A DNA stretch of 64,000 nucleotides from contig NW_026516682.1 of assembly GCF_025766255.1 (NCBI RefSeq), positions 477,046 through 541,045 on the forward strand, given 5' to 3'. Shown one piece after another: positions 13,031 to 27,895 of the stretch (position 1 is its first letter; every line of letters starts with the position of its first letter). Position numbers and translations under genes: made by a program. Under the pieces are notes generated by a model that was given only the letters and a program-made list of their open reading frames with translations, did not search any database and was not told where the DNA came from. Origin of the DNA: Zychaea mexicana (Eukaryota > Mucoromycota > Mucoromycetes > Mucorales > Lichtheimiaceae).

Positions 13031-14923
13031 CTAAAGGGTTCCGAACTTGCGCCGGCAAATTTCACTTCCATATTCGAGATATTCTCTTCGCTGGACAAAT
13101 TTCTTTTGCAAATCGGACTTGCTACTCAGCGCAACGAACCGCTGTCCACCCGCCCATGCATAGTCCGTAGGGCTATTATACACAACGGGAATAGCGTCAT
13201 TGCCACATGCAACATATCAAAGTTAGCATTTGTCATGGTAAGAGGGACATAATTCCCCTTTCGTACGTGGGTGCATGCGTGTATGGTATCTTACCTTGGT
13301 GGTTGAGCCACGCGTACATCGTATTCGCTGGGTACCATCATTTGCAGATCATTCGTTCTAGAATATCCATAGCTTAGTATTAAAAGCAGTAATAACGATA
13401 ATAGGATGAAACAGGACCGTGTGGATCGGTTCTTTTCTCTTTCTTCCTCTTCTCTCTGTGTGGCTAGTTTTTTCCTACTCACATCCGTTCGCAGTATCCT
13501 TCAAAAAGCGTGTTGCCACCCACTAACACAATGTTTGAATAAAGTAATCCGTGCATCTCTACGTGACACGGCCACCCGAATTATGTTAATTTAGTATATC
13601 CTATTTCGTGCATTCGTCACCAGTACCAACCTGGTTCGCAAGCGTTTACGCTTTGTGTAATGGCCTCGGCTAATCCGGCCTGCTGGATCCCAATATCGGA
13701 AGGATGCATCAAGATCTCCGGAATCATGAACCGCTCATTATTCATCGTCAGGATTTGCTCGGCGTCTTGCTGTTGTCGTGACATGGCTGCTTGGCGCGTT
13801 TGTTTCGGTCGTACATGACCTCGATAAGTGTTAATATAATCGGGTAGCACGTATTCTTGCACAATCGAGTTTTTTTGGTACGGCTTTTTGCAGATATCCA
13901 AGTCGCCATAAACATCTTGCGAGACATAACAACATTCTTCTTTGACTTGGTTGATGATATGTGTCTCCTCCATCATATCATAGTATCTTTACATATCCAC
14001 AGAAAATACTGAATATGAGTTCACCTTTATCACACACAGCTTCTTTTGCCCTGATTTTAATTTCCTCACCTGAACGAAACGATTTCTTTTAATTGATTCG
14101 TCAATAGCTTGCCACCGACATTAATTCGACGAATAGCTTTGGACACGGGCCTGCCTTTGAAAAAAGGTACAATGTGGGTAAATGAGTAACCGGAATCAAC
14201 AATCAGGGCACAATCCGGAATAGATCCAGGGCGGTCGCCAAATAATAACGCGACATCATTGAATGTGCATAGTTCAGGTGCAATCGTTCTGTAACACGAT
14301 GCGAACTCGTATTCTTCGAAAATCATTTGATCGTAGGCTTCTTGAATATTGGCCAGATTAAAACATGGCTCTGTGATTAGTAGCCGGCTTTCCTTTGGTT
14401 CAGTCTAATTGTTACCCGAACGAACCAGCATATCATTAGCTTCTTCTCTCCCTTTCCAAATACAAGTATTCAAATAGTAGCAGCAGCAGCAGTACCTGAA
14501 GAACATTGTCAAATACACGGTTCCATATTGTTCGTTCCACGTCCCAATTGGTGAGAAAACCCTGAAGACAGACACGCATTATTTTCTATGAGCCTTTCCG
14601 CTTTTTACATATGCTAAGAATCCTTTTTTTGCGTTCTAACCCGTTCAAAAGGAAGTCGATAATATAATGAGGAAAAATCAGTGCATTGTTCAACTTGATC
14701 ACCAACATAGTTCCGTCGATCGGTTCGTCCACGAATGATCGCGTTTGGTATTACACTTTTTTTCAGTTTACAACAATAAGCATTTAAGTAAACAAAGTAA
14801 GATCATAATATAGAAAACATATAAACATTTGCTCAGGCTTCTTAATTACCGCGGTTCTTCATAGTCGACAGTGTTTACTTTGATCATGGACGCGCCATTA
14901 TCCAAAATGACTGTATTGCCCAT
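13031..14923 (-). CDS. ARP6: actin-related protein ARP6
   Basis: Nuclear actin-related protein, a subunit of the SWR1/SRCAP complex that exchanges H2A.Z into nucleosomes. Start ATG at 14923 gives MGNTVILDNGASMIKV, the nucleotide-fold opening. Later exons carry VDSGYSFTHIVPF and RINVGGKLLTNQLKEIVSFR (14326-14070), then ETHIINQVKEECCYVSQDVYG, ERFMIPEILMHPSDIGIQQAGL (13976 to about 13635), a small VGG-type exon near 13,450-13,550, YDVRVAQPP near 13,310, and a last exon with SPTDYAWAGGQRFVALSS ending EICRRKFGTL and TAG at 13031-13033. The wording is ARP6-specific rather than actin-like. I count roughly eight short exons; the middle exons are approximate. Length should be about 400 residues, as usual for ARP6. 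Confidence 0.9.
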
Positions 14924-15406
14924 ATTTTATGTGCTGCTGCTGAGGAGACAAGACAAAGTTTTTGTAACTGTGTCTGGAGTCGAAACTAATGTGCGAACTC
15001 GTACCAAAAAGAGTCGCCTGGTTTAATCGTTCCATTTACAAGTATCTCAAATGTGCAAAAGGTAGTGTAGTATAGAAACTTTTTTTTTCACCAAGAATAT
15101 AACAGCTGTTCTATGATCAATGATTTCTAGAGAAACGCTGACTCTTTCTAACTGTTTCTCTTGAAGAAAAAATGAGGTTTCCAATAGTTATACGTCGGAC
15201 CACTCAGCCGTGTATTGGCTAGCAGTGTTAAGATGAAGTGCTATTATATAGAAATCATTTCTCTCTTTCTCGTCCGCTTTATTGAAAAGATATATGAATG
15301 TTCTTGAACTCACGTGGACAACATTGTTGTCCATGCTCCTTGTCTTAAATGCCCATCACTATAGCATTTATGTCCACAAAATTAACGTCATATGTAGTGG
15401 TCGCTA
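14924..15406. other. intergenic, ARP6 upstream region
   Basis: About 480 bases holding the ARP6 promoter. I see nothing else. Confidence 0.4.
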
Positions 15407-16175
15407 CTACAATATAAAGTTGTCGATGAAGCCTTGGATTGTCGTTTTACGGACTGTGCTGTCTAACTGATTTGCCACAGGACGTATAAATTCACAAGGT
15501 ATCTGGTCGAGAGGAAAAAGGAGGCTCCTGCTCCAGCCTGCCGTAATACAACAATTAACGTATTCTTGCGTACAATAGTACCACCTTTTGTAATTATGAA
15601 TATGTAGCAAGTTTTTCAGCAAGTTATTTGATGTTAAGAACATTGCTTTGATTGTTGAGCAGTCGCAGAGGGCTATTCTTAGCGTTGTATACGTAGGCGG
15701 TTCCAGGACTACTTGTAAGAAATTATTTCGCGCAGTAGTACGTAGTCGACCACATATCTGGTCACCGATATCTAAGAAGCGTATGCCAGAATTTGCATGT
15801 CTACAGCAGTAATCAATCGCAATCATATATTGAAAGCAGCGACAAGACCCTGGAAATTATCGCTTACGGAAGGCGTTGTATAATTTATCGTTTGCGACAA
15901 TCGAGTTCTGCTATGAGATTGAGATGTTGCTAATACAGCAAGTAGGACGTTTGCATCAATACAGCATGCATCAGGACGGTCATATCGTTGCTTTGGTTCG
16001 CCTGTGAACAGTCGTTAAGCGTATTTTTATAAGCGCGCAACTGATGTTGAGCTACTTCCCGAGATGGAAAAAAAAGTGACCGGTCATACTTGCAGTGAGG
16101 CAAGAGCTTGCGAGTATAGTTCAATCGCTTCATTGTAGTTCTGCACTGCGTAAGCTTGTTTTTTTTTTTTTTTTT
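15407..16175 (-). pseudogene. TPR/F-box-type gene remnant
   Basis: A minus-strand segment near 16150-16085 reads AYAVQNYNEAIELYSQALAS, a good tetratricopeptide-like helix pair followed by a gt donor. Downstream frames contain possible second-helix pieces (MTVLMHAVLMQTSYLLY) and a 139-codon open frame (15826-15407) with weak LRR/F-box flavour, but stops break the frame and I could not join the parts convincingly. TPR plus F-box plus LRR genes are multicopy in Mucorales, so a decayed member is plausible. It could also be a fast-evolving gene with introns I failed to place. Confidence 0.3.
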
Positions 16176-16375
16176 TGTTTAAACGCGTTTCGAGCTGTGA
16201 TGAGATCAAAATGAGTCAATGTGAAGTGCTTTCATATATTCATAAAGGTGAGATACGTAAGTCAAAATCAGAAAGAAGGGCCTACATTCTACATCATAGA
16301 TTCTTGCTACAAAAAGAAAAATCATTGCATAAAAAAACCTTGCTATCATGTAAAACTGAATTCGGTTTGTGTTTT

Positions 16376-18183
16376 TTAGATGGACATAGTATTGTGATGA
16401 TGCTGTTGCTTCATAATTGGCGAAGTATTATTATTCTGGACATGGCGGCATGGTCTTCTAAAGACCGAGCACCTTCTTGGAATAGGTGGTATACGTAAGG
16501 CTGAAATGGCGCTACCACGAGGATTAGACATGCTGCTACGGAATGGGTTGGTCGATGCTGTTGAAGCTGAGCGTGCTACTGTACTACCGCCAGCGCTTGC
16601 TAATGCGTCGTCCCATAACATTCTTCCTTCGTTATTATTGCTGTTAACGTCAGAATCTGTTTGAATGTGTTGAGGTCTCTGCTGCTTAAATTCGTCAGTG
16701 GTATTAATGGTAGAACTATCGTTATTGACACTGCTTGCATCGGTCGTTGCTGTGATGCCAGATGCACGTGCGCCCGTTGCCGACCCTTGCTGCCATCATA
16801 CCGCAGTTTCCTTCAAGAGCCAGCTTCCTCGCTTGCCACCGTTGCCGCCGCCGCCGTCTCCAAAAGCATCCATCTCAGGTGAATTACGTGATGGAGATTG
16901 TTATAGGCGGATTCGCGAATGACAGTAGTAGGAGGTCGCTCGACTGATGGAACTGCTGCAGAAGCTCGATGTGGTTGTGTAGCGTAGTTGTATGCAGCTG
17001 CTGTACCGAAAGGATCGATGGCGGATGCTTGAGACAACCAGCTAGCATGTGGATTGGGTCGATATGGATCATATTGCTCCTGTTGCTCCTGTTGTCCTGC
17101 CTGAACTCTATTGTTGTCATGGTTATCCGCAATGGCGTGCGTCGGAGAAGAAGGTCCAATAGTCGTTGCCATAGTACTGTTAATGTTCAAATGTTGCGGA
17201 ATCCACAGGCTGTTCTTCCACCTTGGGTTGCCGGTGTTTAATGTTGTTGTATGTAGCAACAGCCAGTCGGTCAGCTCCAGCAGCGCCGGCCATACCTGTA
17301 GCTGCTGATGAAGATGGTAGTGGCGGTCATTGTAGCGATCACTCAGATATGCCTGGTTGAGAACCACCAAGCAAATAATCCTGGCTCTCCATACTGCCTA
17401 AACGTGACAACGAGCGACCCACAGCTATACCTGTCGTGAGCGATACCAAAATACTGTGCTTTAAAGTCTATGGTTACTGTGAATGGCGTTGCGTATCACA
17501 CGCCCACAGCTTTGAGGTCGTCCTCTGCTGGCGTCTTCTGTTCGACTCTGTTCAACCTCGTGCGCTCGGGTACTGACTTGACGCGATCGTCGTTTTTGAC
17601 GAGGGCATATACAAGAATAATTGCACTTGTAGCTGGGCCAGCAGTAACATCAGCAATCCGTTCACCTCATAAATTGGCTGCAGTTGTACAAATGCTTCTC
17701 AGCATCTTCACACTCGCCAGTTCCTTATTAGTTTTTAATTTCCAGGATATCCAATTCTACCGGACATTGATTAAAGGATCTTTTACTCAATAAATTGACG
17801 ACCGCAGGCTGCATCCGTTGAGGTATCATTAGGAATAACGAGCGCTCTATGCACGTAAACTGTACGATCCATACAAGCATAATGCTGCTGTGGTGCTTCA
17901 GCTTAACACACAGTTTGTCCAACGGTAAAATGAAAAAAATACTCTTTTTATATCGCCGGTTCTTTGTTCCATTAAAGCGCACAGACCCGCCGCCGACAAT
18001 TGTTGGATCAGAGCGGAGCACGGCAAGCGGAGCCGCATAGTGATACGCACCATAAGAAAAAGACACTAGCATGACAGTCGTCAGACTACAACGATAATTA
18101 TCATCAAGGCACTTCTTCACATTGCTGCAGTTCACTGGCTCTTTAGGGCAGTAGTGACAACAAAATTTCTAAGCTCCGTCATT
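16376..18183 (-). pseudogene. frame-shifted remnant of a membrane protein with a Ser/Gln-rich tail
   Basis: Several minus-strand stretches look coding but lie in different frames. They are an N-terminal piece starting after the ATG near 18183 with a Cys-rich CPKEPVNCSNVKKC and a hydrophobic run; a hydrophobic ADVTAGPATSAIILVYALV then basic KNDDRVK (about 17,590-17,660); Ser/Gly-rich VGRSLSRLGSMESQDYLLGG (about 17,370-17,430); Gln-rich QQEQQEQYDPYRPNPHASWL (about 17,040-17,100); and a last piece with STASTNPFRSSMSNPRGSAI ending at TAA near 16,376. The changes of frame do not all coincide with splice motifs, so I read it as a pseudogene. A true multi-exon gene is possible. Function unknown. Confidence 0.4.
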
Positions 18184-18257
18184 TTGTTTATCGGGCTCAT
18201 GAAAAAAAAGAATCGACTGCGCGTTTTGCCCTTTATTCTTTTCTTTAGTCTTCATAT

Positions 18258-18530
18258 TCATCTTTGTACATTTGCAGTGTTTCTTTCATTATCACTTTTT
18301 ACCTTTCTTTTATTTTTCATCCCGCTCGAGTGTCCCTGTGGGTGTGCATAGTTGAAGGGAGCTAGTCGTGCACGACTGGCTCTTGCTCATCTTTTGTACA
18401 TTTGCAGTGTTTCTTTCATTATCACTTTTTACCTTTCATTTATTTTTCATCCCGCTCGAGTGTCCCTGTGGGTGTGCATAGTTGAAGGGAGCTAGTCGTG
18501 CACGACTGGCTCTTGCTCATCTTTTGTACA
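18258..18530 (+). repeat. tandem leader repeat, about 129-130 bp
   Basis: The segment beginning TCATCTTTTGTACATTTGCA occurs at 18258 (slightly shorter variant), 18387 and 18517. The first two are followed by the same T-rich stretch, GTGTCCCTGTGGGTGTGCAT and the palindrome. Copy B of the element has only one unit (about 59480-59605). Confidence 0.8.
18359..18382. repeat. 24-nt palindrome (hairpin) in the element leader
   Basis: The segment starts GAGC and ends GCTC around the perfect 14-bp core AGTCGTGCACGACT. It recurs at 18489-18512 and 59547-59570. Confidence 0.8.
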
Positions 18531-18603
18531 TTTGCAAAGTTCTTTGTTTCATCTTGGTTTTTTATCTTCCTCAAAAACTGAAAGCGAGAGTGTGTGCAAA
18601 GAG

Positions 18604-19655
18604 GTACGTATATGTTCGCCGCTGACAGACCTTTGTGCTATTTCTTTTATTTGTAGGAACTGTGGAGGAGTAGGTTCTGTCGGGAACTGAGGCTTGTGGA
18701 CAAGAAAGGGAGAGGTGTAGGTTCTGCCGGGAACTGAGGCTTGCGGAAAACAAGGGAGGGCAACCTCCCTTGTGGGTACGTATATGTTCGCCGCTGACAG
18801 ACCTTTGTGCTATCATATTTCTTTTATTTGTAGGAACTGTGGAGGAGTAGGTTCTGTCGGGAACTGAGGCTTGTGGACAAGAAAGGGAAAGGTGTAGGTT
18901 CTGCCGGGAACTGAGGCTTGCGGAAAACAAGGGAGGGCAACCTGCCTTGTGGGTACGTATATGTTCGCCGCTGACAGACCTTTGTGCTATTTCTTTTATC
19001 TGTAGGAACTGTGGAGGAGTAGGTTCTGTCGGGAACTGAGGCTTGTGGACAAGAAAGGGAAAGGTGTAGGTTCTGCCGGGAACTGAGGCTTGCGGAAAAC
19101 AAGGGAGGGCAACCTCCCTTGTGGGTACGTATATGTTCGCCGCTGACAGACCTTTGTGCTATCATATTTCTTTTATTTGTAGGAACTGTGGAGGAGTAGG
19201 TTCTGTCGGGAACTGAGGCTTGTGGACAAGAAAGGGAAAGGTGTAGGTTCTGCCGGGAACTGAGGCTTGCGGAAAACAAGGGAGGGCAACCTCCCTTGTG
19301 GGTACGTATATGTTCGCCGCTGACAGACCTTTGTGCTATCATATTTCTTTTATTTGTAGGAACTGTGGAGGAGTAGGTTCTGTCGGGAACTGAGGCTTGT
19401 GGACAAGAAAGGGAAAGGTGTAGGTTCTGCCGGGAACTGAGGCTTGCGGAAAACAAGGGAGGGCAACCTCCCTTGTGGGTACGTATATGTTCGCCGCTGA
19501 CAGACCTTTGTGCTATCATATTTCTTTTATTTGTAGGAACTGTGGAGGAGTAGGTTCTGTCGGGAACTGAGGCTTGTGGACAAGAAAGGGAGAGGTGTAG
19601 GTTCTGCCGGGAACTGAGGCTTGCGGAAAACAAGGGAGGGCAACCTCCCTTGAGG
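18604..19655 (+). repeat. tandem array of six exon-intron-like units (172/177 bp)
   Basis: Each unit has an intron-like segment with donor GTACGTATATG, branch-like CTGAC and acceptor TTTTATTTGTAG (or TTATCTGTAG). They lie at 18604-18656, 18776-18833, 18953-19005, 19125-19182, 19302-19359 and 19479-19536. Each is followed by a 119-nt exon-like segment. The intron-like part is 53 or 58 nt, differing by CATAT. Each exon-like part contains two diverged copies of GTAGGTTCTGYCGGGAACTG. All but the last end in a 24-nt hairpin with a GCAA loop. The plus strand has stops in all frames of each exon, so it is not protein-coding that way. The minus strand stays open only across the 177-bp units. Confidence 0.85.
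18750..18773 (+). other. 10-bp hairpin with GCAA tetraloop at repeat-exon end
   Basis: The arm ACAAGGGAGG pairs perfectly with CCTCCCTTGT across a GCAA loop, a GNRA loop when the plus strand is transcribed. It sits immediately 5' of the next donor. The same hairpin closes the other internal units; unit 3 has one mismatch (CCTGCC). The terminal units of both copies keep only most of the stem. Confidence 0.75.
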
Positions 19656-19803
19656 AACGAAGGATTCATAAAAGTCGGTCGACGTGTCAGGCAACATCAA
19701 ATAAACTTGGTTTCTTATTGTACTTTCTTAAATAATGTAATTGTAACTATTGGGCAGATCGAGTGACGATTGTAATAAACGCGATCTTTATTTTTACATC
19801 TTC

Positions 19804-19992
19804 CTACTGCCATTGCGCTTGGTACTTGTTGGTGCTTTCTCTGGAGCAGTTATGTAGTTGCAAATGAGCCTTTTTGTGCTTGAGTCGTCGAGAAAACCGT
19901 AGGCTGTGCATTCGCATGTGTGCTCTCAAAAACAATACAGCTGGTTTACCTTCACGACTATACCAACAATGATTGCAAATTGCTGGTGGCAA
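19804..19992 (-). pseudogene. decayed C2H2-like zinc-finger ORF in element copy A
   Basis: A minus-strand frame opens ICNHCWYSREGKPAVLFLRA and continues HMRMH: C-x2-C, 15 residues, H-x3-H, close to a C2H2 or BED-type finger. It then has KHKKAHLQLHNC and stops. There is no in-frame ATG; the frame begins at a TTG or a possible acceptor. The copy in element B (60069-60347) has an indel just after the second His and runs in another frame, so the region is no longer conserved as protein. Confidence 0.35.
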
Positions 19993-20125
19993 AATAAAAA
20001 ACCGTATCGCAAAGCAAACAGATCATCCTCATATTCACATATACACGAACCAGATCGCCAACCCAAACTTGCCTTGATTTCTTTGCAGTATAAAAGGCCC
20101 AGTACATAAGCTCACTAGGGAAGTT

Positions 20126-21030
20126 ACATCATCCGACTTCTTGGGTCTTGCCACTAATCTCTCATGCTACTGTCTCTCGACATTATTACCACTGATACAC
20201 GTACAGTATACATACAAAGCTCATGCCTCGTCTACATATTCTTGCAATCAGACAAAACGATACGTTTGCATATGAAATAGTAGCTTTGAATTTCGAACCA
20301 AATGTGATGTGATTTGATGCTCTCTTGGGCTGTTGCCCTGCTAGTTCTTTCCCTTTCAGACCCAAATACTACATGATGTATCAGAGCGATCAGAGAGGAT
20401 GATGTAAGGGAGTTTTGCAATGGCAAGGGATTCAAGCAAACGTTTTTTACTATTTGATTTCATCACCTTCACGGAATCATCGTTCATGTCTTTACAGGGC
20501 GAGCACTTGTGGCGTTGTTACATGGCTTAGAATCTTTGGATGACCTGAATAACTTTCTTTACAATCGGGTTGGTCACCCAGTCTTGCAGGTTGTGTAAAT
20601 GCGTTTCGCAGTTGATGGCTAATTTATGTCACACCAGAACCTGCGGTATGTAACCGAATAATAAAAAACAGAATTGGCGCTGGTGTGGGCGGCACCTTCT
20701 TATGCTAGAAAATGCTAATCTTTCCGGGCTCTTTGCTTATCGCAGATATTCCCCTGAGACTACATTGAAGAACTTTCTGTCGCCCTAACCCAGAAAAAAA
20801 AAAGATAGAAAAAAATTCAGGTCAGTCCAGGAGGATGGATAACATTCATGTATGACAGCATGCCGATAGTAATGGCACCCTCAGTCTGAGCTCCAAGAGT
20901 GAGGAGTGTTCTTAATTGCCGTTTCTCTCAACGTAGGCAGCAGACGCTCTATGTCTTACAAACAAACATGGAAATCGCTTTGCTTCTCCCAGTATAGAAA
21001 GCATCCGCGGGGTTTGAATATGACTCTGAA
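20126..21030. other. intergenic, upstream of histone H3
   Basis: About 900 bases between repeat copy A and the H3 promoter. Only short, composition-poor ORFs are present. No gene or RNA recognised. Confidence 0.4.
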
Positions 21031-22026
<996 letters not shown>

Positions 22027-22624
22027 GAACGGCATGCCATACCAAACACAAGCACTCTTAAACGAGACACACACCATTTTAGCGATATATAGCAATAGCG
22101 ATATTTAGTTCAATGATTGTATTGTGTTTCTCTCTCCCTCTCCTCCTTCACATCATCTTGAACTAAAATGAAAGATAATCTCAAAGTAAAAGCACTGTCC
22201 GAGTGCTGTGCCTGTATCCTCTTTTTTGGGTCGCCAGCATCACACCCATTATCGTTGTGCCTCCTTGTTGTTCCGACCTCTAGCATCGTCGCCATTAGTG
22301 CTAATGCATACGATCAAGACAGACAAGAGAGATAATAAAATGGGATCTGCATGGATGGATTAGAAAAAAAAGGAGGAAAAGGGGCTGTGGACGGGGGTGA
22401 AGAAGAAAGTTTCGAAATCATGGATTTTTTTTTTTGCTTTTTTGCCATACTGTTTTTTTTAAGATTTATGAAATGTGTCAGGGATTGGGGTGTGTGTGTG
22501 GTGAAGATAGAGAAGAAAAAGAAAACATTTTGTTTGATAATGAAGAGGTCTAAGAGAACCGTACCATTTTTTTGTTGTCCTTCAAGAAATCATCGTACTA
22601 TTACTACTGCTTTGGCGATTTTCA
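22027..22624. other. convergent intergenic region between H3 and RPN1
   Basis: About 600 bases of 3' flank for both genes with poly-T and GT/GA-rich runs (22,420-22,520). No gene seen. Confidence 0.4.
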
Positions 22625-26658
<4,034 letters not shown>

Positions 26659-26901
26659 GGTGTATCAGAGATTATAAACCGTTGAAAAAGAAGAAAAAAA
26701 AAAGGTAACGCGCGTACAGTTGGCAGCCGTTGTATCTGTCTCTGTACTCTGCTCTACTCTTGTCTCCGACATATTCACACCTTTAAAAACGCGTAACTCA
26801 TCGGGAATACGTCACTTAATGTAGAACCTGCGGACTTTCTTTTTCACTATCTCTTTTTGTTCCCGTCGGTAGTCGTTCCTGCGGCTAGGGCATTTTACAG
26901 A
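26659..26901. promoter_or_regulatory. shared divergent promoter, RPN1 / ATG12
   Basis: Only 243 bases separate the two start codons. The region contains ACGCGT/ACGCG words and a TACGTCA half-CRE. I do not see a classic Rpn4 (PACE) site. Confidence 0.6.
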
Positions 26902-27585
26902 ATGGACAGTGGAGAGACATCACAGAGCGACATTGCTACTTCTAGTGCTACCGATCCAGCTAACACCACCACTGCTGAATCAGAATCATTACAAAAGTCA
27001 TTTGAACAAGTTTTAGAATCTCGAAAACTAAAAGATGCCACAAAAGGTTTTCTACTTTATGTTTAAGCTGTCGTGTTGGTTAGCGAGGAGGGAGGTTTTA
27101 TAAAGTGTATATGTGTGTGTGTGTATGAGAAATGAACACAAATTGCTCATTTAACGGTAAATACGTATGAATAGTGCTTGTATTATTCAATGCTATCGGC
27201 AACGCGCCTATATTAAAACAAAAGCTATACAAGATCACGGCATCCAACAAGTTTCAAATGGTGATACAATTTCTTCGAAAACAACTGCGCTATCAGGGCT
27301 CCGATCCTTTGGTACATATATTCAAATGACACCCTACTTTAACCAAGAAAAGAGATAATTAACGTGCGATTCAGTTTTTGTATATTAACAGTGCTTTTGC
27401 ACCAGCTCCTGATGAAATTGTTGGGAGTTTGTACAAAGTAAGAACTGCTATAATTTCATTATTTTGGGGGGATGTGTTGTCATCCATATGGATTTCCAAT
27501 AATTAACGCATTGTCTGTTACTCAGTCTTTCAAGACCGAGGAGCAACTTATAGTAAATTACAGCACCATGGCAGCCTGGGGTTAA
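26902..27585 (+). CDS. ATG12: ubiquitin-like autophagy protein ATG12
   Basis: Ubiquitin-like modifier conjugated to ATG5 through its C-terminal glycine to drive ATG8 lipidation. Exons 26902-27046, 27175-27311, 27375-27437 and 27526-27585 give 134 residues. After a Ser/Thr-rich N-terminus, the fold reads VLVLFNAIGNAPILKQKLYK, FQMVIQFLRKQLRYQGSD, YINSAFAPAPDEIVGSLYKS, EEQLIVNYSTMAAWG. The protein ends in the required Gly after Trp, so no processing is needed. The first intron needs donor G|GTTTTC, which is weak, but it alone keeps the frame. Head-to-head with RPN1. Confidence 0.95.
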
Positions 27586-27748
27586 AAACAAATCCCCCTC
27601 TCCATCATCATCATCCTACATGCATATTACATGTGAGATAATACCTCTCTGATCACCATGATTACTTACTATTATTAAGTTGTTTTAATGTTTTACTCAA
27701 ACCAAAGACTGCAATGTTGAAGTTGTATACACGAAATTAAGGGCAAAG

Positions 27749-27770
27749 AGAGAGAGAGAGAGAGAGAGAA
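27749..27770. repeat. (AG)n microsatellite
   Basis: An uninterrupted run of AG/GA dinucleotides in the 3' flank between ATG12 and the coiled-coil gene. Confidence 0.9.
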
Positions 27771-27895
27771 TAAGTGACGAGGGAAGTGGTACATATAATA
27801 CAGTTAGATGATGATGGTGATGATTATGAGGAAAGAATAGAAAAGTGAATGTGGATAGGAAAAGAGGCAAATTGTAAAAGTGATATAAAAAATAT

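Larger units (their letters stand above)
18258..20125 (+). mobile_element. repeat element copy A (six intron-like units)
   Basis: A 1.9-kb block whose leader, tandem array and right-hand module recur, about 95% identical by eye in the right-hand part, at about 59478-60480. From left to right it has a leader containing a 24-nt palindrome (duplicated in tandem at about 129-130 bp), a tandem array of 172/177-bp units (18604 to about 19655), an AATAAA signal near 19,700, a decayed C2H2-like finger on the minus strand, and TATAAAAGGCCCAGTAC near 20,091. Identity ends abruptly near 20125 (copy A) and 60480 (copy B). I see no clear terminal inverted repeats, so the transposition class is unknown. 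Calling it mobile is inferred from duplication at two distant sites. Confidence 0.6.

Noticed and set aside
18571..19669. Long minus-strand ORFs (119 and 281 codons) through the tandem array
   Set aside because: They stay open only because 177 is a multiple of 3; each 172-bp unit shifts the frame and the peptide changes. Splice-like signals and the GNRA hairpin lie on the other strand.
18258..19760. CRISPR-like array
   Set aside because: Units are head-to-tail near-identical copies with no unique spacers, in a eukaryotic genome.
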